This document shows, piece after piece, positions 1 through 6,557 of a stretch of DNA of 17,024 bases. The notes under the pieces were generated by a model, which worked only from the letters and a program-made list of their open reading frames with translations, was not told the origin of the DNA and did not search any database. How positions within the stretch are numbered: the first letter of the stretch is position 1; the number at the start of each line of letters is the position of its first letter. Location: positions 952-17,975 of the forward strand of contig DJAM01000069.1 in the NCBI GenBank assembly GCA_002429595.1, in the 5' to 3' direction. The DNA comes from Coxiellaceae bacterium UBA6002 (GTDB lineage: Bacteria > Pseudomonadota > Gammaproteobacteria > UBA6002). Both the position numbers and the translations under genes were made by a program.

Positions 1-1062
1 CGCCGGCACGCCGCCCTGCAAGGACTGCGAGAGCTTATACCACATGCTGCCCCCCGCCGACTCCCGCACACCGGAGACGCCGGTCACCCGCGCCGGTTGC
101 GGCACGATCTCCAAATGAAAATGCGTAAAGGTGTGGCGCAGCGGCGGCCACGCGGGTTCCAAATTTAAATCCAGGCCAAGGGTCGTCGACGCAAATGTCG
201 TTGCATCGAGCTCAAGTGCGCATTCGGGGAACGACCACAGCCCGCCCCAGATACCGCTCGGCGCACGGCGCTGCAATAACACAGCGTCGCCGGCGTCTTG
301 CACGAGCAGCATGCGCACCTGCCGTACCGGCAATGCGCGCCGCGCGCGCGGCGTGGGATAGTCGCGCACCGCATCTTGCGCCAGCGCGGCGCAGCTGACC
401 GCCACCGGACAGCGCTGGCATTGCGGTGCGCGCGTACAGACCATCGCGCCGAGATCCATGATGGCTTGAGTGTAATCTTTGACACGTTCTTGAGGTGTAT
501 ATTGGGTCGCTAATTGCCACAAATGATTTTCAATTGTTTTGTCACTGTAATGGCCGTCAACGGCGTGATAACGTGACAACACACGTTTGACATTGCCATC
601 CAAAATTGGCGTTGCAGATTGAAATGCAATGGAGAGAATAGCGCCTGCTGTTGAACGACCTATACCTGGTAAGTCCATCAACTCTGTTAAATTATCTGGG
701 AAAACACCGTTTAAATTGTTACTGATTAGCTTAGCGGTTTTATGCAGATTTCTAGCGCGTGCATAATATCCAAGGCCGGTCCATAAATGTAAAACTTTAT
801 CAAGATCAGCGTTGGCAAGAGAACGAACATCAGGAAAGTTAGCGAGAAATTTGGTGAAGTAGGGGATAACAGTGGACACTTGCGTTTGCTGCAACATGAT
901 CTCTGAGACCCAGACCCGATACGGAGTGGTGTTGTGTTGCCAAGGTAAATTTTTTCTACCGTACTGATCAAACCATTCTAAAAGTAGTGTTGAGAATAAT
1001 AAATCACTACTCTTCTTGCGCTGGTGTTTCCGTTTCTGCTTGGGTGTTGGCATTTGTGTCAT
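1..1062 (-). CDS. mutY: MutY adenine DNA glycosylase, 3' end cut by window edge
   Basis: Removes adenine mispaired with 8-oxoguanine in base excision repair. The frame is open from an ATG at 1062 to base 1 (354 codons), and only the last few residues appear to be missing. Visible motifs are LPWQ, the catalytic Glu in SEIMLQQTQV (E54), the helix-hairpin-helix LPGIGRSTAGAIL, the catalytic Asp in PILDGNVKRVL, an iron-sulfur cluster CTRAPQCQRCPVAVSC, and the MutT-like C-terminal domain with SGIWGGLWSFPE and LRHTFTHFHLEIVP. The gene overlaps the end of asmA by about 55 bases, which forces a Lys-rich N-terminal extension of about 15 residues; ATG 1053 is an alternative start. Two oddities: bases 1-420 are about 67% GC and 481-780 about 42% (hand counts), and the first cysteine spacing is C-X5-C where the family has C-X6-C. 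The identity is secure; whether the gene is natural is not. Confidence 0.93.
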   Translation of the reverse strand, partial: MTQMPTPKQKRKHQRKKSSDLLFSTLLLEWFDQYGRKNLPWQHNTTPYRVWVSEIMLQQTQVSTVIPYFTKFLANFPDVRSLANADLDKVLHLWTGLGYYARARNLHKTAKLISNNLNGVFPDNLTELMDLPGIGRSTAGAILSIAFQSATPILDGNVKRVLSRYHAVDGHYSDKTIENHLWQLATQYTPQERVKDYTQAIMDLGAMVCTRAPQCQRCPVAVSCAALAQDAVRDYPTPRARRALPVRQVRMLLVQDAGDAVLLQRRAPSGIWGGLWSFPECALELDATTFASTTLGLDLNLEPAWPPLRHTFTHFHLEIVPQPARVTGVSGVRESAGGSMWYKLSQSLQGGVPA

Positions 1063-3196
1063 TACTAGCTTCTTGCGTATGATCTTCAGTCGGTGCGGCA
1101 TCCTGTTTAGTAAGCTTGTTTAGCAGACTTACCGGTGACATAGATTTTAGCTTTTCACCTACTTTTTCTTTTAGATTATTTTTTAGATTGCTGATGTTTT
1201 TCCCAAGCTTATCTTCTAATGGCTTTTGAATTTCTTTAGTTAAAAATGTCTTCGCCAATTCAGCAAAATCTAAATTCACACTCGGCTTTGAGATTTTGCC
1301 AGACACTTTAATTGGTACTTGATACACGGTTATTTCTTTGCCAATTTTATCATTTTCTGCGGCAAGCTTTGGTTGAGCTAAAGCATTTAATCGATAATGG
1401 ATATCTTTATTAACTAAGTTAGTGGTTCCTTTGCCGTTTACTTTTAAATAATTTGAAGTTAAAGCAAGATCATTCATCGTTATAATGCCATTATTAACAT
1501 CACCGGATGTTGTTAAAGAACTAAATGAAGTTTGTTTAGAGTCTGAAAGTCCATGTGTTGATAAGCGCTTGATGAATGCATGGGCTCGACTTAGTTGATA
1601 AATAACATCCATTCCTTGCAGTGAACCATGCAGTAAAGATAACTGAATTTTGCCATTTAAATTAGATAAGAAAGTCTCATCATTGCCCACCACAGAAACT
1701 AAATTCGTATCAATATTGGTAGTACCACTTAATTTATCTGAATCAGACAGCTCATGTAGGAGCTCTTTGATATCGACACCATGGGCTGATTCTTTTATGT
1801 AATAAGCGGTTTTATTTGGATCATGCTTATCGATTGATACTATGCCATCCAGCGTACCCTTATAAAAATTGGCACGTAGCGGTGAAAGTCGAATCGTGTT
1901 TTTATTAGCAATTAAATTTCCGGTGACATCCGATAATGTTAATTTGTCTGCTGTGAAGTTATCAACTTTAAAAGATCCCGATAAATTCCAAGGTGTGCTC
2001 GTTTTTTTAGTTTTTGAATCGGTTGCAACCGTATTCGAACTATCCGAAGATTTTGAGTCAGCAGAAACAAAATCATCAAGATCTAGTTTGTTGGTATTCA
2101 AATTAAAACGATACGATTTGCTATCTGTCGCGATATTGAGACTTCCAAAAATATCGGATTGGTCAACTTTAGCATGTAGTTGTGACAGCGAAATCTTTTT
2201 GTCATTCACTGCGATTTTGCTGAGGAATGTTACTTTACGAAGTGATTTATCATTTTTGGTGTGCATTGGTGTATCAAAATCAGCGAGCAATTCTTTCAAG
2301 TCAAACTCGTCAGTCGTCAGAGTTCCTGCTAAGTTGATGCTTTGATTTGTAGTACCACTTAAATTAAGTTTGATATTGATATCTTTCAAAGCGACGTTTA
2401 ATTGAGTATTAATTGAGTTTTGTGCGAGGTTGGCATTGGCATTGCCTTGAATTTTAATCGCTAAGGTTTTTTGTGGTAAAGAATAATCAGTTTCCATCCT
2501 TAAATTTGATAACGAATATTGTTGGTAATTGCTTGAAACCATTAAATCCGATTGTAGATCGACTGCGACGCTTTTATTGTTTTTGTCATCTAAGAGATTA
2601 AAATCTAGAGTTAAGGGAAAGGGTTGTCCAAATTGTATGTCTTTGCTACTAATATTTAGATCAGCTAAAGTCGTATGCGATTTCTTGCGCGAGTCATACC
2701 AATTCAATTTGCTGTTTTTAATTTTAAGACTTTGAATCGTTAAATTGGCAACGGTTTTGTTCGGTGTGGCATCTTTTTTATCGGAATCATCATTTTTTGT
2801 CAGCGTTTCCCAGTTATATTTACCTGATGAATTTTTGATGAGATTGAGCACCGCATGATCAAGGGTAATATTGCCAACTTCGACTTTACCATGAAGAAGA
2901 GGCATAAGTTTCACTTTGACATCCATCTCTTTGGCAGAAATAAACGTTTTTGGCGAAAAATCAGGTGCATTATAGTAGGTAAGCCGATTTGCTTTTAAAC
3001 CGATCCAGGGGAAGAAAGACCATTCCATATTGCCATTGATCACCAAAACCTGTCCAGTTTTAGCATAAACATACTGGCTGATTCGTCCCTTATACTTATT
3101 CGGGTCGATATATCGAGTCATCAGAAAAGCAGTTAGCCCAAGTACAACAAGTAGCATTAGACAGAAGATAACTGCTATGGAAAGTTTTCTTTTCAT
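1007..3196 (-). CDS. asmA: AsmA-family envelope protein
   Basis: A 729-residue AsmA-family protein. Relatives are inner-membrane-anchored periplasmic proteins of the bridge-like lipid transport superfamily that influence outer-membrane assembly. Residues about 7-27 form one N-terminal transmembrane anchor behind a KRK start. The following region, with repeated beta-strand segments (for example NITLDHAVLNL, LNALAQPKL), is typical of the AsmA domain. It is longer than E. coli AsmA (about 617 residues), and its last 35 or so residues are low complexity, rich in Thr, Glu, Gln and Asn. The C-terminal coding region overlaps the start of mutY, and an asmA-mutY pair is a common gammaproteobacterial arrangement, which suggests co-transcription. 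The ATG at 3196 has an AAGG about 11 bases upstream. The family assignment is strong; the exact paralogue (AsmA rather than YhjG or TamB relatives) is less sure. Confidence 0.85.
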   Translation of the reverse strand: MKRKLSIAVIFCLMLLVVLGLTAFLMTRYIDPNKYKGRISQYVYAKTGQVLVINGNMEWSFFPWIGLKANRLTYYNAPDFSPKTFISAKEMDVKVKLMPLLHGKVEVGNITLDHAVLNLIKNSSGKYNWETLTKNDDSDKKDATPNKTVANLTIQSLKIKNSKLNWYDSRKKSHTTLADLNISSKDIQFGQPFPLTLDFNLLDDKNNKSVAVDLQSDLMVSSNYQQYSLSNLRMETDYSLPQKTLAIKIQGNANANLAQNSINTQLNVALKDINIKLNLSGTTNQSINLAGTLTTDEFDLKELLADFDTPMHTKNDKSLRKVTFLSKIAVNDKKISLSQLHAKVDQSDIFGSLNIATDSKSYRFNLNTNKLDLDDFVSADSKSSDSSNTVATDSKTKKTSTPWNLSGSFKVDNFTADKLTLSDVTGNLIANKNTIRLSPLRANFYKGTLDGIVSIDKHDPNKTAYYIKESAHGVDIKELLHELSDSDKLSGTTNIDTNLVSVVGNDETFLSNLNGKIQLSLLHGSLQGMDVIYQLSRAHAFIKRLSTHGLSDSKQTSFSSLTTSGDVNNGIITMNDLALTSNYLKVNGKGTTNLVNKDIHYRLNALAQPKLAAENDKIGKEITVYQVPIKVSGKISKPSVNLDFAELAKTFLTKEIQKPLEDKLGKNISNLKNNLKEKVGEKLKSMSPVSLLNKLTKQDAAPTEDHTQEASNDTNANTQAETETPAQEE

Positions 3197-3210
3197 ACCA
3201 AAAAAGCCTT

Positions 3211-3240
3211 TTGACTAAGTGCAAAGATAGAAAGTAGCAT
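3211..3240 (+). promoter_or_regulatory. Candidate trmB promoter
   Basis: TTGACT (3211-3216) and TAGCAT (3235-3240) are 18 bases apart and point toward trmB. A start near 3247 would leave a leader of about 50 bases before the ATG at 3297. It would also rule out the upstream in-frame TTG at 3240, which would be part of the -10 box. Confidence 0.35.
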
Positions 3241-3262
3241 TGAAATTTCGCTGTATAACGGT

Positions 3263-3291
3263 ATGCTACCGATTGGCTCCCATAGTTGCAA
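3263..3291 (-). promoter_or_regulatory. Candidate asmA-mutY promoter
   Basis: On the minus strand, TTGCAA (3291-3286) and TAGCAT (3268-3263) are separated by 17 bases, placing a start site near 3256, about 60 bases before the asmA ATG. Both boxes are imperfect matches to sigma-70 consensus. It lies in the divergent gap between asmA and trmB. Confidence 0.3.
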
Positions 3292-3296
3292 GGTTC

Positions 3297-3989
3297 ATGA
3301 ACATAGTACTTGACTCAAATCGTCCAAAAAGGACTATTAAAAGCTTCGCTTCTCGCGTTCGACTAACCCCCAAGCAGAAATTGGCTCTAACTACCCATCG
3401 ATCCCAATTTGTAATTAATAATCAAGAAGATGGGGTTAAATTCAGAGGTGTTTTTGAAAGACAGGCGCCTACTGTAATCGAAATCGGTTTTGGTATGGGC
3501 AATTGTCTAGTTGAGCTTGCTCAAAATAATCCGCAGGTCAATTTCATCGGTATTGAAGTCTATCTTGCAGGTATTGGTGCAACTTTAGCCGCTATCGATG
3601 AATTAGGCCTTAAAAACATCAAGCTGTATCAAGGCGATGCTGTCGAGATCTTAAAACATCAGATCCCAGATGAGTCTTTAACCGCTGTTTTATTATTCTT
3701 TCCTGACCCCTGGCCTAAAAGAAAGCATCACAAACGCCGGATTGTCCAGCCAGATTTCGTCGATACAGTCCATCGTTGCTTATTGCCAGGCGGTTATTTT
3801 CACCTAGCGACCGATGTTGCTGATTATGCCAATCACATGGCGCAAGTTGTTAATTCCCACCATCAGTTCCATAATTATCAAAATGATGTTCACGATCTAC
3901 CATTTCTTGGACGGCCGAAATCAAAATTTGAGTTACGTGCCAAACGCAAAGATTGTGCTATCACGGACTTAGTTTTTGTTAAGCAATAA
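3297..3989 (+). CDS. trmB: tRNA (guanine-N7-)-methyltransferase TrmB
   Basis: Transfers a methyl group from S-adenosylmethionine to N7 of guanine-46 in the tRNA variable loop; a soluble cytoplasmic enzyme. The 230-residue product has the class I SAM-binding motif IEIGFGMGN (residues 61-69), GIEVYLAGIGA (a slight variant of the family GIEV-H-PGVGA), the signature FFPDPWPKRKHHKRR (134-148), and the C-terminal SKFELR segment corresponding to the substrate-binding TKFE motif. The open frame extends upstream to a TTG at 3240. The ATG at 3297 is preferred because the extra 19 residues do not resemble TrmB, the resulting length fits the family (E. coli 239), and an AAGG precedes the ATG, although the spacing of 3 bases is short. 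The next gene starts 17 bases downstream and may share the transcript. Confidence 0.93.
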   Translation: MNIVLDSNRPKRTIKSFASRVRLTPKQKLALTTHRSQFVINNQEDGVKFRGVFERQAPTVIEIGFGMGNCLVELAQNNPQVNFIGIEVYLAGIGATLAAIDELGLKNIKLYQGDAVEILKHQIPDESLTAVLLFFPDPWPKRKHHKRRIVQPDFVDTVHRCLLPGGYFHLATDVADYANHMAQVVNSHHQFHNYQNDVHDLPFLGRPKSKFELRAKRKDCAITDLVFVKQ

Positions 3990-4006
3990 ACAAAAGGGAG
4001 TTTCGC

Positions 4007-4558
4007 ATGAAAAAGGTAATTTTTGGCTTAGCATTATTTGTGCCTCTTGCAGCGAGTGGCGCGATGATTAACGGTTTTTATTCTGGCAGTGTCCAGGGTA
4101 ATCCCTACATTAGTGGTAATGCGTTAGCTGGTTATGAGTACATTGCTAATCGCTCCTGCAAAGATATGAGTTGTGTACAGCAAAATATTCGATTCGTTGA
4201 CAGCCAAATCGCAACGTTATTAGCTCAAAGACTGGCATATGTAAAAAGAGGAGCACAACTTAAAAATAGTGCGATCGTTTCGGATAATACCCAACAGAAC
4301 CCGGGCGTTATTCTGCAAGTAATCCGCCAAGCACAAGCGCAAGGAATACCACCAGAAATTGCACAATCGGTGTTTCAAGAGATTGATAAGCAATCTCAAG
4401 CCTATGAACAAAAATTTGCAGGTATGATTCCGCAGACTTCACCTAACTCTTTAGGGGTGCCAACTCAGAATGTGAATAATCCTGTGGTGACGCCAACGAT
4501 TATTCCGGGGCAGGGTGTAACCCCGACGATTACCCCAGGAGCTCCAGGTCAGCCATAA
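4007..4558 (+). CDS. Exported chorismate-mutase-like protein with degenerate active site
   Basis: A 183-residue exported protein. Residues 1-19 form a Sec signal peptide (KK, hydrophobic core, likely cleavage after S-G-A). Residues about 57-137 look like an AroQ-type helical chorismate mutase domain: VDSQIATLLAQRLAYVKR, then VILQVIRQAQAQGIPPEIAQ, then a final helix with QSQAYEQKF. By eye against E. coli chorismate mutase, Arg28 (R75) and Lys39 (K86) are kept, but Arg11 becomes Q58 and the Arg51-Glu52 pair becomes Gln-Gln (about 96-97); Gln88 aligns with E134. Two cysteines five apart (51, 56) may form a periplasmic disulfide. The tail (about 145-183) is Pro/Thr-rich with a repeated TPTI-PG unit. 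A strong AAGGGAG precedes the ATG. It follows trmB by 17 bases, with no shikimate-pathway gene nearby. The fold call is an inference from pattern, and catalysis is doubtful. Confidence 0.65.
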   Translation: MKKVIFGLALFVPLAASGAMINGFYSGSVQGNPYISGNALAGYEYIANRSCKDMSCVQQNIRFVDSQIATLLAQRLAYVKRGAQLKNSAIVSDNTQQNPGVILQVIRQAQAQGIPPEIAQSVFQEIDKQSQAYEQKFAGMIPQTSPNSLGVPTQNVNNPVVTPTIIPGQGVTPTITPGAPGQP

Positions 4559-4645
4559 TAGCATCTGGGCTACAGCCAGCTTAATGTTCGTTGCCATGGC
4601 ATAATTTCTACTATCCTTAAAATATAACTATAAGATGGAGGGGGT

Positions 4646-6442
4646 ATGCCTTCGAAAACGTACTATTTTATTCTCCGTGGTGGCTCTGACGTACTCAATA
4701 ATGTCACATCTCTTGCTAAAATTGAGTCGGCAATTAAAAGGCAGATGGGTGGTGTCTACACCGTCGAGAATGTTGAAGCGCAATTTTACGAAGATTTAAA
4801 CAAAGCTAAGCGTACTTGTCGGCTAAATTCTGAAGAGGGTGGAATAGATGCTATTGCAGAGTTAACCCTTACTAGTCTTCCCACTGAGAATGAACATAAC
4901 ATTGATTATGCCGCTGCTTTAGTAAAAGTACATCATATGAGAGGATTTGAAGTTAGACCAGAAGATATTGACCCAAAATTACATGAGAGCAAACATGTTG
5001 CTAATTTACAGCAAGAGATAAAAGATGAAACCAGTCTCGAAATGAATTGCTCACCTAATGAATTGTTATTGCGCTTACCAAAAGAATTGTATTACCTATT
5101 ATTTGTGGATTATCAATTATTTTATCATCTTCGAGAAACTTGGGTGCAATATGAGAAAAGAGAGCCTAATTGCATCAAAAATCTCTTTGATGCAATTAGT
5201 TTGAATGTCCTACCTTATTTTAGTACTCCTGATGCGATGAAAGCACAGGTATCATTAGAACAAATCAAGAGTATGCACCGGAGGCTTAGCCAAACATTAC
5301 CAAATAAAACTCTCACTCCGGGCGAAATTAGAAAAGAGCTTAACGCCTTTCCGATCAATACTAATTCAGCATCAGTGGCAGGAATCACAGAATTATTATT
5401 TCGTATTAAAAAAGATAATAATCAAGATGGTTTTATGATTGCTGATATGAAAAAAACATATCTTGTAAACTTTTTCATGCGCGAGCTCGGCGAATATGGA
5501 TTTGATGAACATGAAAAGTATCTAGAGGGCGACAAAACTAATTTACCCACTCGCGATAGATTAAAAGAAGCGAAGACACAAATAATTGCCAAGATTTTTA
5601 GTGAACTCCAAAAAAAATTCCCAACAATTACTCTAGAACAAGTTACAGCAGTCGTTGAAAGTGCTTGGATTGCATATGGAGTAGAGAAAAACATTAAAGA
5701 GAGTTGGAAGGATTACGCAGAATTATTTTATCAGATTAGCAAGCAAGCATTGCGAGGACCTACCAAAGAGGAACACCAACTGGATGTAATACTAGCACGT
5801 AGCACACCCATTGCTGCAGCAGGATCACAGATTTCAGGTCAAGCAAATTTAGCTAACATGAGCGATCAAGAAATTAAACATCTTGCTACTCAAATATTTA
5901 ACCGGCTCGAGTCTGAGCCTACGATTTCGATATTTGCTCCTAAAGCACAACTTGCAATAAATTGGGCTCAAAAGGCTATAGAAGAGTATAATGAGCAAAT
6001 AGTAACAGCAAAATCGCCTGCTGAACGAATCGGATTAGTTGATCAATTAACGCATGAAATAGAAATTCTTCATTTGTTTTCGGATGTCAACTGTCGAACT
6101 GCATACCTCATTATGAATCAACTACTTCTTGCCAATGGTATAATGTGGTCAATTCTATATAATCCTAATAGGATTGATGCTTACAGTGCACAAGAAAGAC
6201 AGGAACAAATGGCAATGGGTATTCATAGATTTTTATTTTTATGCAACAACGATTCCTTCATTGATTACAATAATAGGTTACTAACAACGTCAGGGCCAGT
6301 TTCCAACAGTGATTTTATAGATGCTGAAGTAGCTGATAGAAGAAAAAACTTTTTGGCAGCTTTTCAACGACATTATGCCAACTTGGTAGAAAGTTTAGTT
6401 GCGAAACTTACTGCAAAACAAGATAGTAGTCCCCATCCGTAA
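4646..6442 (+). CDS. Large protein with divergent Fic-like domain (candidate effector or nucleotidyl transferase)
   Basis: A 598-residue soluble protein with no signal peptide or membrane segment. Residues 476-487 read HLFSDVNCRTAY and are followed by LIMNQLLLANG and ILYNPNRIDAYSAQE. This matches the layout of the Fic active-site loop HxFx(D/E)GN(G/K)RxxR and its next helix. The His, Phe, Asp, Asn and first Arg are kept; both glycines are replaced (Val, Cys) and the second Arg is Tyr. Helices at about 436-473 (WAQKAIEEYNEQI, SPAERIGLVDQLTHEIEIL) match the pre-loop helices. Residues 206-232 (IKSMHRRLSQTLP, TPGEIRKEL) resemble the upstream Fic segment, implying an insertion of roughly 165 residues. 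Fic enzymes move AMP or other phosphate groups from nucleotides onto target proteins. GGAGG precedes the ATG. The gene is transcribed alone and ends 13 bases from convergent cydX. An effector role is a guess; no secretion signal was identified. Confidence 0.6.
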   Translation: MPSKTYYFILRGGSDVLNNVTSLAKIESAIKRQMGGVYTVENVEAQFYEDLNKAKRTCRLNSEEGGIDAIAELTLTSLPTENEHNIDYAAALVKVHHMRGFEVRPEDIDPKLHESKHVANLQQEIKDETSLEMNCSPNELLLRLPKELYYLLFVDYQLFYHLRETWVQYEKREPNCIKNLFDAISLNVLPYFSTPDAMKAQVSLEQIKSMHRRLSQTLPNKTLTPGEIRKELNAFPINTNSASVAGITELLFRIKKDNNQDGFMIADMKKTYLVNFFMRELGEYGFDEHEKYLEGDKTNLPTRDRLKEAKTQIIAKIFSELQKKFPTITLEQVTAVVESAWIAYGVEKNIKESWKDYAELFYQISKQALRGPTKEEHQLDVILARSTPIAAAGSQISGQANLANMSDQEIKHLATQIFNRLESEPTISIFAPKAQLAINWAQKAIEEYNEQIVTAKSPAERIGLVDQLTHEIEILHLFSDVNCRTAYLIMNQLLLANGIMWSILYNPNRIDAYSAQERQEQMAMGIHRFLFLCNNDSFIDYNNRLLTTSGPVSNSDFIDAEVADRRKNFLAAFQRHYANLVESLVAKLTAKQDSSPHP

Positions 6443-6455
6443 TCTAAGTCTACAG

Positions 6456-6545
6456 CTAAAAAGTTCGCAGCTCAAACCAAATGCCAACCACTAAACTTAA
6501 ACTGACAGCTAATCCAACGCCTAAAATCCAAGAGAAATACCACAT
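6456..6545 (-). CDS. cydX: CydX, small subunit of cytochrome bd oxidase
   Basis: A 29-residue single-span membrane protein that is too short for ordinary gene calling. It begins MWYFSWILGVGLA, nearly identical to the start of E. coli CydX (MWYFAWILG), and continues as one hydrophobic helix ending in a short WFELRTF tail. In E. coli this subunit binds CydA and stabilises the heme environment of cytochrome bd. The tail is shorter than the E. coli protein (37 residues), losing the charged C-terminus. A GGAA precedes the ATG, which lies 12 bases after the cydB stop, so it is the third gene of a cydABX operon. Its stop is 13 bases from the end of the convergent Fic-like gene. Confidence 0.92.
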   Translation of the reverse strand: MWYFSWILGVGLAVSLSLVVGIWFELRTF

Positions 6546-6557
6546 AGCAATTTCCTA

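Noticed and set aside
131..520. Several overlapping open frames on both strands in the GC-rich left end
   Set aside because: They are shadows of mutY: high GC removes stop codons in all frames, and none of their translations shows a recognisable motif, while the mutY frame shows every family motif.
726..971. Open frame of 81 codons on the minus strand
   Set aside because: It lies out of frame within the MutY catalytic domain, whose frame encodes SEIMLQQTQV and LWTGLGYYARARNLH.
1869..2345. Open frame of 158 codons on the plus strand
   Set aside because: It is antisense to asmA, has no motif or ribosome-binding site, and its composition follows the antisense of the real gene.
3240..3296. Upstream TTG start for trmB adding 19 residues
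   Set aside because: The extra residues do not resemble TrmB, and the TTG overlaps a plausible -10 box; ATG 3297 gives the family length.
4564..4578. Hairpin after the chorismate-mutase-like gene as a terminator
   Set aside because: The stem is short with a bulge and is not followed by a T-run.
5422..5694. Open frame of 90 codons antisense to the Fic-like gene
   Set aside because: No motif, no start signal, wholly contained in a well-supported coding region.
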